A DNA stretch of 64,000 bases from Trichopria drosophilae (taxonomy: Eukaryota > Arthropoda > Insecta > Hymenoptera > Diapriidae), in assembly GCA_030407085.1 (NCBI GenBank), contig CM059583.1, positions 86,036,001 to 86,100,000 of the forward strand. Direction: 5' to 3'. The translations under genes and the position numbers were made by a program. Under the pieces are notes generated by a model. It saw only the letters and a list, made by a program, of their open reading frames with translations. It was not told where the DNA came from and did not search any database. Positions 44,764 through 55,544 of the stretch are shown here, one piece after another. Each line of letters begins with the position of its first letter. The stretch's first letter is position 1.

Positions 44764-44987
44764 ATATACATAATTGTCTGAATGCCAAAATCCTTTGTTC
44801 TTCATCCCAATTCCGCTTTAATCGTATGCCGGATCATTCTACTGATTTCTTAATTTTGGAAATAACTTACGGCGACTCTCCTCCACTTTTATTACTATTT
44901 GTATACCATCCGCCTAAAGCTGTAATGCTACGCGAAGCTCTGGCAGAAATATTAAAGTTGTTGCATCTCTATACCAATGTTATTATT
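44764..44987 (+). pseudogene. LINE-A endonuclease, middle segment
   Basis: Continues IHNCLNAKILCSSSQFRFNR, ILEITYGDSPPLLLLFVYHP, and EILKLLHLYTNVI. The block before GDFN is intact, and the next residues (IIGDLNIN) lie beyond a SINE insertion. Confidence 0.75.
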
Positions 44988-45362
44988 TATTTATTTATTT
45001 ATTTATTTATTATTAATTCACGGGCGGAATCGCTCTTTTACTTAATTTTGCCATATTTTTTTTTTATTATTCGTAAGATTTTGCGAGAGCTGCAGATCGA
45101 CTTATGAAGATGGCGCCATACTTCACATTTGTGTATGAAATGTAGGACTGCAGAAACCTACACTAAGTTCAGCAGCGGTCATGAGTCGATTTCCGCCAGA
45201 CAAACAATATTTTTGAAACGTAAACAAACAACGTGGCTCGTCTTACCAACAGCGAGCTGCTGCTTGAAAACGAAATCGAAAAATTGTTCACCGGACGGGG
45301 ATCGAACTCACGACCTACGACTTCGTAGTCCAGTGCGTTAACCGCCTGAGCCACGAAGCCGT
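44988..45362 (-). mobile_element. tRNA-derived SINE with TTATTATT target duplication
   Basis: On the minus strand it begins near 45362 with GGCTTCGTGGCTCAGGCGG, TTAACGCACTGGACTACGAA, and GAGTTCGATCCCCGTCC: an A box (TGGCTCAGGCGG) and B box (AGTTCGATCCC). It ends in (AAAT)n, seen as (TTTA)n on plus from about 44988. TTATTATT occurs at 44980-44987 and 45363-45370. It interrupts LINE-A exactly between NVI and IGDLNIN. Confidence 0.88.
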
Positions 45363-46221
45363 TTATTATTGGAGATTTAAACATTAACCTTTTAAATGAA
45401 ACTCCCAAGAGCAAGCATTTGCACGAATTTGCGATAGGTCTGAATTTATACATCGTCCCTTTTGGCCCAACACATCAAACATCGGAGACTGCGTCATGGA
45501 TTGACCAATGTCTGGTTGATGATGTTGACAAAATTATTTCTTAGCGCCAGTGGGAAGGCCCAGCTGGGTCCAACCATGATCTAATAAAAATTCAATATCA
45601 GATAAGGGTTTCTCGTTACACGAAAGTTACATTTAATGCCAGAAATTTCAAAAATTTTGATGCTAACTTGTTTTTACGCGATTTATCTAATGTCGAGTGG
45701 GACAATTTCTCAGGGTTACTCTCTGTCGATGCTAAGCAGGCCTTCCTAACTGATGCGATATTGTCAAACCTTGACGCTCATGCTCCTATTCAAAACTTTA
45801 ATTTTCGTAGACGTGCAGCACCATGGCTAACATCTGAAATTAAGTCACTAATGAAACAGCGTAAAAATTTGTATAAGTGCAAAAGATCGAATGATCCAAT
45901 ACTATTTGTAGACTATATACACCTTCGCAGACTTGTTCGTAGACGTGTATCTCGAGCGCATGAGAAACACAGTTTTTCACGGCTAAAAGATTTAGTTTTG
46001 CCTCAAAATATTTGGAAAGAATTAAGACGCCAAGGCATAGTGAAAAGTCAAGCGGTACCTTGCAAATTTCCGGGTACTTGCGATGATCTGATTAATTTTG
46101 TTGTGTCTATTTCTAACTCTGGTAGAGAAAAACCGGTAGGGAATTTACCTGCTGACATGTTTGATAATGCTGATGGTCAAAACTGCTTCTTTTTCAAGCA
46201 AATCGATCTTGCCTGTATATA
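45363..46221 (+). pseudogene. LINE-A endonuclease end and linker to RT
   Basis: Reads IIGDLNINLLNE (GDFN block), then ASWIDQCLVDD, a TAG, then GSNHDLIKIQYQI (SDH block). From 45668 a 184-codon frame carries the linker (APIQNFNFRRRAAPWLTSEI, KSLMKQRKNLYKCKRSN) common before RT in CR1/L2/Jockey LINEs. Confidence 0.8.
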
Positions 46222-46662
46222 ACGGTGTCTAGCTTCTATTAAGTATAATGCAAAAGGTACAGATGGACTTGAAATCTCAACTATCAGAATGGCATTGCCT
46301 GTTATTGGTTCTTTTCTACTAGACTTACTTAAATCTTCGCTTTCATCCTCTATTTTTCCCACACAATGGAAAAAAGTGCGCGTTATTCCTATCAATAAAG
46401 TCCCCGATCCCAACTCACTATCTGATTTCAGACCCATTGCTATCCTTTGTGTCCTAGCACAGTTATTGGAGAGGATAGTTTTCGAGCAGATTACAATACA
46501 TAAAGTTTTACAATCTCCTAAATCCGATGCAATCCGGTTTTAGGCAAAATTTCAGTACCCAAAGCGTGCTCATTAAAGCTACTGATTACATTAGAGAAGG
46601 CATAGAAAATCAAATTGTAACGATTGTTGTACTGTTTGACTTCTCGAAAGCTTTCAACACAT
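46222..46662 (+). pseudogene. LINE-A reverse transcriptase, N-terminal part
   Basis: Reads KYNAKGTDGLEISTIRMALP, KKVRVIPINKVPDPNSLSDF, RPIAILCVLAQLLERI, then in another frame FRQNFSTQSVLIKATDYIRE and VVLFDFSKAFNT, at motif A of RT (FDFSKAFDT). It is cut at 46662 by the foldback element. The catalytic Asp of motif A is present. Confidence 0.82.
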
Positions 46663-47890
46663 CACGGTGAGCTACGATTGAGTTCAACCCTAAAGTCTCC
46701 CCACCTCTCGGATCTTTTAGGATATCATTTAAGCAAGGTCCCATGGTTATTTTAAGCTATAAATAAAAAAAATCGTTGGAGGGAAACGAAAAATATCCCA
46801 AATTTTCAATTTTTTTTAGGTTATTTCAAATAATTTCCTTGCAATACTTCTTTTACATAATTATATTTCATTTCAATCCGATATTTTGCATTGGGAAAGT
46901 AATTCCATAATGATTAGTACATTTTCAATGTTGAAATACGAAGCAATATTCGAAAATTGCTCGAAACGAGCCGGTTTTACAGCTTTTTTGCATCCGGCTC
47001 AGTTACTACAGTTTCCTCGAAAAATTGGCTAATTATTTAATGTATTTCCAAAAATATGGCCATTCAAAGTTACCTAAATGGGGAAAAAATTATGGTCGTT
47101 GTTGTTTATGGTTGATTAACTTTTTTCCTGGGCATTTCTGAGAAAAGTTATACAGAAGTAAGTTAAAGTGAACTCAATTACGAACAATTTTAAAAAAATT
47201 GGAATCATTTTTATCCTCTACATTAAAAGTTGCAGAGCTTTGAAGATACCTACTTTTTCTGCCTTGATTTGACATCATGCCAGTTGAATTGAAATAGTTT
47301 TTTACGACTGTTGAAGTAATTTTGAATGGTTAAAATGATACTTAATTGTTTTTAACTCCTTCAATTATTATATAAGTGTAGTATATACATACCCATCCTA
47401 GGGAATCCAAAAGTATTGAGTCGTCAGAACAATTTTCGAGGAATGCACTTTAGGAAAAAAGTTTCAGACAAAAGTTTTAGGATATTTTCTTACCCATGCT
47501 ACTGTTCTTATATTTGACCTTGACCATGATCTAAAAGGTCATTTCGGGGTAAAAATGACTTTTTTACATAGTAACCGGGAGCGGCGGTGGCTCAGTTGTT
47601 AGGGTATCGGCTTCGTAATCAGAAAACCCTGGTTCGATTCCGGTCTCTGCAATCTGTCATCGGGACTCCTCTATATTTGTTTATAAGTGTCTAATAACTC
47701 CAAAGCTCAGGTGGTTCGTATTCCACCTTCATAAACTGTAGGTCCCGTTGCGATTTAGTCCCATTTGGGTTCACGAAAGTACGTAAAATAAAATTAAAAA
47801 AAAATAAATAGTAACCCATATTTTTGACCACACAAATAGAAATAACGGATCAATCCGCTAAAGTAAACGTAATTACGAACTATTCTACAA
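46663..47890 (+). repeat. Left inverted arm of the foldback element
   Basis: Pairs with 55545-56586. Shared blocks include ATCGTTGGAGGGAAACGAAA (differing slightly in the partner), ATTCGAAAATTGCTCGAAAC and GACCTTGACCATGATCTAAA. The tRNA-SINE at 47577-47807 is present only in this arm. Confidence 0.82.
47577..47807 (+). mobile_element. tRNA-derived SINE with ATAGTAACC target duplication
   Basis: The head GGGAGCGGCGGTGGCTCAGT, then TGTTAGGGTATCGGC and CCCTGGTTCGATTCCGG, has a clear A box (TGGCTCAGTTGTTAGG) and a perfect B box GGTTCGATTCC. The body ends in an A-rich AAAATTAAAAAAAAATAA tail. ATAGTAACC lies at 47568-47576 and 47808-47816. The opposite arm at about 55595-55625 has the same sequence with a single copy and no SINE, an empty site. 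A different family from the SINE at 44988-45362. Confidence 0.92.
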
Positions 47891-48107
47891 AAATTAGAAT
47901 AATTACATATTAATTAGAATAATTATTAATTACATCTAAAATTACAGTGTTTTGAAAATACCTGGTTTCCCTACCTTGATTTTGTTTTGTGTTAATTGTT
48001 TAAAATATTGTTCTACCTATTTTTATAATTAACACGAATATTTTTAATTGTTTAAATAATTAATAATTTAAACAAACAGGTTAAAATTAATTACAGAATA
48101 TGATTGA
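47891..48107. other. Spacer of the foldback element, left of the BEL insertion
   Basis: AT-rich, without inverted partner in the right arm and without coding signal. Confidence 0.5.
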
Positions 48108-48112
48108 CGGGT

Positions 48113-48687
48113 TATTCTGATTGAGTTGCAAACGCACAAGTGCAGCTTCCAACTACCTTGCCGCGTGTGCGTGGTTCAGGATTGGAGTGATAAATTAAAT
48201 GCGGCAGTTAGGAACTCACAATTTATTGCACAACACTTAATAAAATTACAAAACTTTATGTTTGGGTACGCGAAAGAATTCGCCACGAGCGTGTATCACG
48301 CGTGATTTCAACACGTCACAACTCGAATGCAGATAATTCGCGAAATGCGTACTTAATTAGAAGTTGGTGCGAGAATACGTAAATTCGCGGAGCTTTTGGA
48401 AATCTCAGAGCGGAGACCAACGAGTACAATTCGCGTGGCTACCACGTTGTTTCCTAAGAAAAACCGGAAAGGGAACCCGGTTCGTGGGAAAAGTAACAAC
48501 CACTCTGCCACGGTGGGCGAAATTCGCAATTACAATTACAAATTGCGCGTAATTTAAATTACTGAAATTGTATTACAATGTATTACAATCGGTAGGTATT
48601 AAGGCGCGCGGCGCAGTACCTTCTCTCTCTCAGAGATGGCGCGAGACGTACCGATTTGATCGCAAACTAGAAATATATACGCGAACA
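48113..48687 (-). repeat. 3' LTR of the BEL/Pao element
   Basis: 575 bases, matching 54627-55201 in orientation and length. On plus it starts TATTCTGATTGAGTTGC and ends TACGCGAACA. The inner flank on the minus strand (AAGGCGGGTGGTAA) is a weak polypurine-tract candidate. The terminal TG...CA is changed to TG...TA in this copy. Confidence 0.92.
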
Positions 48688-48782
48688 TTACCACCCGCCT
48701 TGCGGTAGCTGTACCGCAAAATCGCCATGCAAAAGTTACATTGAACAGAAAAGAAAAATTAGCCTAAATTTAAAGCTATACT

Positions 48783-49653
48783 TTAAGGAACGTCTGGCTT
48801 CGACGCATTCTCGATAGGTAACTTCGCCAACTTGGTAATTGGGCGTTTGAAAGTTGATGACGCGGTGCAAATTGTGACGACCCGAACTAAGCCGTCATGT
48901 CCCGGATGGCACTCGAGAATGCGAGCTAGGTCCCATCTAGCCGGAGGCAAGTTATCGTTACGCAATAATACTACGTGCCCCGGTGCTAGCGATGTCGCAG
49001 AATGAAGCCACTTTGAGCGATGTTGGCATGATACGACTTGGGGCGTAGTCGACGGTTAGCGGAGCAGGCGCAGATAATAGAGGGCCGCCGACAAGAAAGT
49101 GCGCAGGCGTTAAAGTATCGAGGCTCTCTGCGTCATCGGTGAGTGGAGCGAGCGGTCGCGAGTTGAGGCATACCTCAATACGACACAATAGCGTAGCGAG
49201 TTCTTCGTGGGTCGGAGTGTGCGGATCTAACACACGCTTCAGATGGCGCTTCATGGAGCGAACTCCAGCCTCCCATAGTCCACCGAAGTGAGGTGCGGCA
49301 GGTGGGATGAATCGCCATTCTACGCCATCCTCAGCCATGCGAACACGAAGCTCGTCGGACTTAATCGCGGCCTTATACGCTGCACGCAATTCCTCTTCTG
49401 CACCAGCGAAATTAGTGCCGCAATCGCTATAAACGACACTTGGAAGCCCGCGCCGTGAGTAAAATCTCGAAAATGCTGCTAAAAAGGCTGGAGTTGAATA
49501 ATCGCAAACAACTTCTAGATGAATCGCTCGCGATGCCATACAAATAAATAAAGCGATGTACGCCGGTTGAGCGCGTGCGCCGCGATCGCCCGCCAAGCGC
49601 ATCTTGACAGGACCGGCATAATCGACTCCACACTCGGCAAACGCGCGATTTGG
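48783..49653 (-). pseudogene. BEL/Pao integrase, broken
   Basis: From 49650 downwards: RAFAECGVDYAGPVKMRLAG, AQPAYIALFICMASRAIHLE (catalytic Asp region), SVVYSDCGTNFAGAEEELR (D block), APHFGGLWEAGVRSMKRHLK (E block). The D,D-35-E core is recognisable. One in-frame TGA precedes it at about 49655. Near 49000-49030 part of the C-terminal domain appears lost and the frame shifts; the end resumes as NDNLPPARWDLARILECHPG to a stop at 48783. It would insert the cDNA. Confidence 0.85.
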
Positions 49654-51195
49654 TCAATTAACTCGAGCCGATGGCAAGGACCCCATTAATTGGGCTGGTA
49701 CCTTAGAACGTTGACGTGCACATGTCACACACTGAACGACCACAGATCTGATGGTTTTCCTAGCTTGGAGCACCCATATCTGATCACGCAAAGTACTAAG
49801 CGACAGCGTGATTCCACCGTGTAGGCAGCGTTCGTGAGCGTGCAATGCTAGCAAGCGTGAGACGTACCCGGAAGGCAATATGATAGGATGCTTAGCGGCA
49901 TGAGGAAGATTTGTCAAGTCTAGACGACCTCCCACACGCAATAGGCCTTCTGAATCTAAGAAGGGGTTGAGTCGTCGCAATGGACTGTTTTTATGCAGGC
50001 TTTGGCCTGCTTTCAGAAAACGTGATCCGTCAGGACTAGGATCATTAGCCTTAGGCAAAGAGAGTTCTCGCTTAAATGCTTTCATTTGAAGTAGCGAGAA
50101 TACGCGATGTGCGACGCTTTGTAACACGGGCAAGAAAGTTGTCCTAGATGTTTTTGGGTTACTGTCGAAATGCCAGTGTTTCGATAGACTAAACACTCGT
50201 CCGAGAACGCGACAAAGTCTAGTCCAGGAGGAAAATCTGCGGAAAATTTCATCCGTAGAATCCGGTTCAGCAGTGCCAAGATGACTCTTGGATGCTGGTT
50301 TGCGTTCTAATGAATCCTCGTCGACCATTTCTGAAACACTAGATGGCCAGTCGGAAGGGGGAGATCGGAGCCATTCTGGACCATGCCACCAGAGAGATGA
50401 TTCAATTATGTCGCTGGCAGCCACACCGCGAGACGCAAGATCGGCTGGGTTGTCTTTGCCGGGAACATGGCGCCAAGAAATGGCTGGCAGGGGCGTATGA
50501 ACTTCAGCAACCCGATTTGCAACGAATGTTTTCCATTGCGAAGATTGCATGCTGAGCCACGTCAATACAATCGTATTGTCAGTCCAAGGTTGTATAGGAT
50601 ACTTGGAAAATGCAGGAGCTTGCTGGACTTGAACGATGAGACGCGCCAGCAGAACTGCTCCGCAAAGTTCCAGACGAGGGATAGATACTTGCTTCAAGGG
50701 TGCGACGCGAGTCTTTGCCGTAAGAAGCTCAATGCGGCATTGGCCTGATGCATCGATGAGCCGAACGTAGACCACAGCGGCATAAGCCTTTTCCGATGCG
50801 TCGGAAAAGCCGTGTAGTTCGATGACGGTAGTCGGCGATGTGCCTAACCATCGCGGGATCGTGAGGCGAGTAAGATGTGACAAAGCATCAAAAAATTCAT
50901 GCCAAGCGGCGATAATGTCAGCAGGCAGCGGCGAATCCCAGTCGACTGGGCACTGCCACAGGCGTTGCATAATCATCTTAGCGATGACGATAACTGGTGC
51001 GATCCAACCGAGTGGGTCAAATATTCGTGCAATCTGCGACAGGATGCCGCGTTTAGTGATATCAAATGATTGCACACCTGTATTTAACTTGAACCGATAT
51101 GAATCGGTGGACGGATGCCACGCGATTCCTAATATTTTCACTCTCATCTGACTGTAGTTTTTTATCACATGCCAGTCCCACATTGCTCTCATCAA
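49654..51195 (-). pseudogene. BEL/Pao RT connection, RNase H and integrase zinc region
   Basis: A 513-codon frame. KILGIAWHPSTDSYRFKLN and RGILSQIARIFDPLGWIAPV are the region after the RT core in BEL/Pao. RNase H: IELHGFSDASEKAYAAVVYV, RVAPLKQVSIPRLELCGAVL, WTDNTIVLTWL and VPGKDNPADLASRG. The integrase HHCC-like part ends VVQCVTCARQRSKVPAQLMG. A +1 or -1 frameshift near 51150 separates it from the RT core upstream. Confidence 0.88.
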
Positions 51196-51772
51196 TGTCG
51201 GCGAGTAGGGCAGGAGAATTACTCACCCATTTGCGGAGAGTAAAATGACCACGGCTGAGCAGCCTAATAAGCTCGTCGCGGGTTTTTTTAAGCTGGGCGA
51301 TTGAATCGGCTCCGATTAGAGCGTCGTCTACGAAGAAGCAGAACAATAAAGCTAATTTACCGAGGGGGAACTCATCTCCGTCATCCGCAGCGAGTTGCCG
51401 CAAGACACGGAGTGCTAAGAAGGGGGCGCTAGCAGTACCGTACGTTACGGTTAGTAACTGGTACACGAGAATTGCGTCTAGCGGACTGATCCGCCATACA
51501 ATACGCTGCCAATCGAGGTCCCACTCGTCAATCCGGATCTGCCGATACATTTGTTTAAGGTCAGCAGCGTACACATATCGATGGGTACGCCACTGCATGT
51601 GTAGCCTGGGCAGATCGGCCTAAAGACTCGAGCCTACAAATTGCAATTCGTTTAGTGACTTGCCGTTGGAGGATGCGGATGATGCGTTGAACACGACGCG
51701 AGTTTTGGTCGTGGTGCTGCTTAATTTAGTGACCGGGTGGTGGGGAAGATAAACAGCCGGTTTTGATTCAGG
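51160..51772 (-). pseudogene. BEL/Pao reverse transcriptase core
   Basis: From 51770: AVYLPHHPVTKLSSTTTKTR, VVFNASSASSNGKSLNELQF, a TAG near 51620, then HRYVYAADLKQMYRQIRI, LLTVTYGTASAPFLALRVL and LFCFFVDDALIGADS. FVDD is the catalytic motif (usually YVDD) at about 51310-51345. The frame is the same as gag-pro, which ends in TAA at 51773, so gag-pro-pol was one frame as usual for BEL/Pao. Confidence 0.88.
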
Positions 51773-54004
51773 TTATAGAGGGGCGATGCGCATGTGTCCA
51801 AGCGTCTCGTATTCGCGCATGAACGATTCGTACGCATCGCGTTCAAGCGGGCGTGTAGCTAAGCGGCACTCGATCGATTGAAGACATTGGATAGCGCGTG
51901 GTAAGGTATCGCCAATATCAAGAGCGGAAGATGTCTTAAATGAAATGCGAACAGCATACTGACCATCCGGAGTTCTCGAATGTGTATCTTGGAAATGCTG
52001 TTCGCATCGTTCATCATCTTCAGAAGCGGGACGAGAGGTGGCGACCTCTTCAATATCCCAAAATCGCGATAACGAAGCTTGTAGATCGTCGTGTGACACT
52101 GCATGATGCGTTTGGACCCATGTGGTAGGAGTTGCGTTTCTAGCTGTATCGGTAATGCCCGAGAGAACCCACCCAAAAATGGTATTCATTGCCACCGGCT
52201 CGTCGGGTTTACCGCGAATAATGACATCACGCATGGCATATGCGTACAAATCAGCGCCTATGATTACATGTATTGGCGTATCGTCGGTCGGATAGCCATC
52301 AGAAAATTCGACTCCTCGCAAATGAGGCCAGTGCTCGAGAGGGTACCGAAAGTTAGGCACATAGCTGGTAAGCGAATCTAATATTAGTGCGTCAGTTGAT
52401 AGCGCTACTGATAAGTCTTTCGTTGAACTGACCGAAATTGGCACGACTCGCCTAACTGTTGCGGACACTCCCTGCACGATGCCACTTACTGTTGCGGAGG
52501 TAGGATATGTTTTAGTGCGTAAATCGTTCGCTACTTGTTTCGAAATAAATGTGTGCGTTGAGCCTTGGTCAAGGAGCGCACGCACCTTTATTACCCTTTG
52601 AGAAGGTGCAGTGACAAGCACCCACGCAGTTGCAAGTGCAACGTGAGCCGGAAGTTGCGGTGTGCTTAAATGTGATTGCACATGGCTAATGTCAATATTT
52701 GGCGCGTTGGAGCTTGAGATCCTTGCATCTGCGTTCGCAGTACTTCCCTTTGACGCAATAGTTTTATTGCTTGGCGCGTGTAGTGATGAGTGGTGTCGCT
52801 TACCACATTGCATGCAGGAACGTGCGCTTTTACAACATTGAGTGCTGTGGAAAATAGACAGGCAGTTGTGGCATAAGGCTCGTGACTTGACTATTTCCCA
52901 CCGCTGCACAACTGATTTGCTAATAAAAACGGCGCATTTGAATAACGGATGTGATTCTGAGCATATGATACATGTATTCGGATACTTTTGCATATCATTA
53001 GTCAAGGCTTGAGCGGGGAACGCAGAAGCGGGTTTACTGCGTTGCGCAGTTGACTGTCGCGTGGATTTTGTAAAGTTCGAGGATGCTTCATATGAACGAA
53101 TTTTCGACGTTAAAAATTTGACCAATTGATCATAAGTAGCGTACTCATCGCCTTCAAGCGAAAATTCCGACGCTTCGCGCGTTCCGCAATCAAGCCGCGA
53201 AGTTATTATAAAGACTAAAATGTCATCCGACACGGGTCGATTTAGTTTTATGAGCGCATCTACGGATGATTGAACTACATCTAACAACGTTCTTAATTCG
53301 GTTGGAGAAGCTTCGTGCGCGACCGGTTTTATCGCGAATAAATTCGATAAATGCATTTGCAATAATCGGCGACGGTTTTCATAACGGTCGGTTAGTAACT
53401 TCCAACCAATGTCGAAATTTTCCGCGGTAACCGACAAATTCTTTAATAATTTGGCGGCGTCGCCATCCAAGCAAGATTTAAGATAGTAAAAGCGCGTGAA
53501 AGAATCGAAAGATTTATCGTCAATAATAAGCGCACGAAAGTGGTCCCGAAATTCCACCCATTCTGCATAATCGCCCGAAAATCGCGGCAATTTCATACAT
53601 GGTACCTGCGAGCGCCGAGGCTGCCCAACGTTAATTGAAGCTGGCGTGCCGGCTTGATCCGATGTACAAATTGCTGGTCGGTGTAAGTTGACAACTGCTG
53701 TCAATCCGGCGATGGCATCTATATAGATGGTTTCATATGAGGCGATGATATCCTCCTTGAAGTATGCTTCTCCGGAGCATTCCAGAACTTCTTTAAAGTT
53801 TAACAGCTCCAAATGTTGTTCAGAAACTGCATTCCAATGCTTCTCAACCAATTTAAGCCGAGCTTGTGCTTGGTCTCCGGTGAGTTGCGGATTTTGTAGC
53901 GCCTCCGTTGCTCTCTTAATTGAGTCAAACGATGCATGTTGACGAGCTATCAACTGAATGCACTGGTGATACGAGTCCGGATAATCTTGCCGACCTTTTG
54001 GCAT
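51773..54004 (-). CDS. BEL/Pao gag and protease frame
   Basis: 743 codons from MPKGRQDYPDSYHQC. Early helical gag region, then MKLPRFSGDYAEWVEFRDHF and SFDSFTRFYYLKSCLDGDAA (DUF1759-like gag). Cysteine clusters CIICSESHPLFKC, CHNCLSIFHSTQCC and CMQCGKRHH are zinc knuckles at about residues 345-410. The aspartic protease block VRALLDQGSTHTFISKQ is near residue 478 (52555-52590), with DQG instead of DTG/DSG as in related BEL/Pao proteases. The frame ends MREYETLGHMRIAPL at a TAA that would normally be a sense codon. The start is about 600 bases inside the 5' LTR, as expected. Confidence 0.88.
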   Translation of the reverse strand: MPKGRQDYPDSYHQCIQLIARQHASFDSIKRATEALQNPQLTGDQAQARLKLVEKHWNAVSEQHLELLNFKEVLECSGEAYFKEDIIASYETIYIDAIAGLTAVVNLHRPAICTSDQAGTPASINVGQPRRSQVPCMKLPRFSGDYAEWVEFRDHFRALIIDDKSFDSFTRFYYLKSCLDGDAAKLLKNLSVTAENFDIGWKLLTDRYENRRRLLQMHLSNLFAIKPVAHEASPTELRTLLDVVQSSVDALIKLNRPVSDDILVFIITSRLDCGTREASEFSLEGDEYATYDQLVKFLTSKIRSYEASSNFTKSTRQSTAQRSKPASAFPAQALTNDMQKYPNTCIICSESHPLFKCAVFISKSVVQRWEIVKSRALCHNCLSIFHSTQCCKSARSCMQCGKRHHSSLHAPSNKTIASKGSTANADARISSSNAPNIDISHVQSHLSTPQLPAHVALATAWVLVTAPSQRVIKVRALLDQGSTHTFISKQVANDLRTKTYPTSATVSGIVQGVSATVRRVVPISVSSTKDLSVALSTDALILDSLTSYVPNFRYPLEHWPHLRGVEFSDGYPTDDTPIHVIIGADLYAYAMRDVIIRGKPDEPVAMNTIFGWVLSGITDTARNATPTTWVQTHHAVSHDDLQASLSRFWDIEEVATSRPASEDDERCEQHFQDTHSRTPDGQYAVRISFKTSSALDIGDTLPRAIQCLQSIECRLATRPLERDAYESFMREYETLGHMRIAPL

Positions 54005-54607
54005 TTTGCATTAATTATTTTTGCAATTAATTAAAAGTGCGAATTGATTTTTGTTAGTCAATTGCGATAATGATTCGTTTACGCGTGACTGTGTGCGCAA
54101 AACGAAGGAACTTTTCCAAAGCCGGTACTATGTCCTTATGGGGAGCCCTGGTTAACAAGCGTGCTCTGTAAATCTTAGATTGCAGCGGGGATCACGAGGC
54201 GTGGTTCTCGCGCCTGCTGCCAATTACGGAGCCACAAGGTGTGGCCGATGGTGCAAATAGCGCTGACTGGCCAAAGGCGGTTGCCGTGGCAACGAAGAGG
54301 CGAAGAAAGGGAGCACTTGCTGCTAGCTTCCTTGCTGACGTCACGATTGTGACGTAGCGTCACGAGTGTGTGAGACTACACTTGATGCGTGTGCGGGGTC
54401 AGGAGACCCGAGAGTTGCCGAAAGTGGCCGAAGCGTTAACGAGATGCACGTCGAGACTTCAGCTCCGAATTGTGATCGGAAGCTGCCGAAGGTGGACGGA
54501 AACGTCCGAATCTTTCAGAGACGAAATGCACTTTGGGATGCACTCGCGCACTGTTGCACTTGGCACACAATTTAATCTTGAGTCCGAATTTAGCGTGCAC
54601 TCCAAAA

Positions 54608-54626
54608 TCCTGGCAGGATCGCCAAA
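54608..54626 (-). promoter_or_regulatory. BEL/Pao primer-binding site
   Basis: Immediately inside the 5' LTR, the minus strand reads TTTGGCGATCCTGCCAGG, similar to the TGGCGACC...-type site of BEL elements complementary to a tRNA 3' end. The identity of the tRNA primer was not determined. Confidence 0.6.
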
Positions 54627-55201
54627 TGTTCTGATTGAGTTGCAAGCGCACAAGTGCAGCTTCCAACTACCTTGCCGCGTGTGCGTGGTTCAGGATTGGA
54701 GTGATAAATTAAATGCGGCAGTTAGGAACTCACAATGTATTGCACAACACTTAATAAAATTACCAAACTTTATGTTTGGGTACGCGAAAGAATTCGCCAT
54801 GAGCGTGTATCACGCGTGATTTCAACACGTCACAACTCGAATGCAGATAATTCGCGAAATGCGTACTTAATTAGAAGTTGGTGCGAGAATACGTAAATTC
54901 GCGGAGCTTTTGGAAATCTCAGAGCGGAGACCAACGAGTACAATTCGCGTGGCTACCACGTTGTTTCCTAAGAAAAACCGGAAAGGGAACCCGGTTCGCG
55001 GGAAAAGTAACAACCACTCTGCAACGGTGGGCGAAATTCGCAATTACAATTACAAATTGCGCGTAATTTAAATTACTGAAATTGTATTACAAAGTATTAC
55101 AATCGGTAGGTATTAAGGCGCGCGGCGCAGTACCTTCTCTCTCTCAGAGATGGCGCGAGACGTACCGATTTGGTCGCAAACCAGAAATATATACGCGAAC
55201 A
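54627..55201 (-). repeat. 5' LTR of the BEL/Pao element
   Basis: 575 bases, with promoter, R and U5 expected. Complete TGTTCG...GAACA ends. Compared with the 3' LTR it differs at about ten positions noticed by eye (for example GCAAGCGC against GCAAACGC, and GATTTGGTC against GATTTGATC). Confidence 0.92.
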
Positions 55202-55206
55202 CGGGT

Positions 55207-55544
55207 ATTTCAAAGTTAAGTATTCAGTGATGTATCACCGTTGTACTTGCTGTTTCTATGGGAATAAATAATTGTCTAAAATAACTGTACTAAAAGTTTT
55301 TCGAAAAAGTATATCAGTGTACGTAAAAATGCCGGCATCACGAAGTCATAACGAAAATCTATTAGAAATTTGTTTATTGTGCTTTGGAAAAACGAAAGTT
55401 GTGGTACGCGTGAAACGAAAATTAAAAGATCGAATAGAAGCAATGTTTGATTGAGTATGATAGTTTTATATACAATATAAATTTAATGATGATCATGACT
55501 TTCAAAAACGTAAATTTTACGAGGTCACGATGAAGGTCACGAGG
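55207..55544. other. Spacer of the foldback element, right of the BEL insertion
   Basis: Includes a small plus-strand frame from ATG at 55330 to a stop near 55454 (MPASRSHNENLLEICLLCFG, then a Lys/Arg-rich end). Its I-C-x-x-C start recalls N-terminal zinc-binding segments of some insect DNA transposases, but it is too short to assign. No inverted partner in the left arm. Confidence 0.35.

Larger units (their letters stand above)
48113..55201 (-). mobile_element. BEL/Pao LTR retrotransposon, complete but decayed
   Basis: Two 575-base LTRs (54627-55201 is 5', 48113-48687 is 3') bound a minus-strand gag-pro-pol frame. CGGGT occurs at 48108-48112 and 55202-55206, a 5-base target duplication. The minus-strand LTR starts TGTTCGCGTATATA and ends CAGAACA (5' copy) or CAGAATA (3' copy). 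Just inside the 5' LTR is TTTGGCGATCCTGCCAGG, a BEL-like primer-binding site. I count about ten LTR differences by eye. The polyprotein is interrupted by stops and frameshifts, so it cannot act alone. Confidence 0.93.

Noticed and set aside
47577..47650. tRNA-Thr gene (CGT anticodon)
   Set aside because: The head is tRNA-like, but it continues into a SINE body with A-rich tail and a target duplication, so it is a SINE head.
49654..55201. Endogenous retrovirus with envelope gene
   Set aside because: Gag-pro-pol order and sequence are BEL/Pao. There is no third reading frame between integrase and the 3' LTR.
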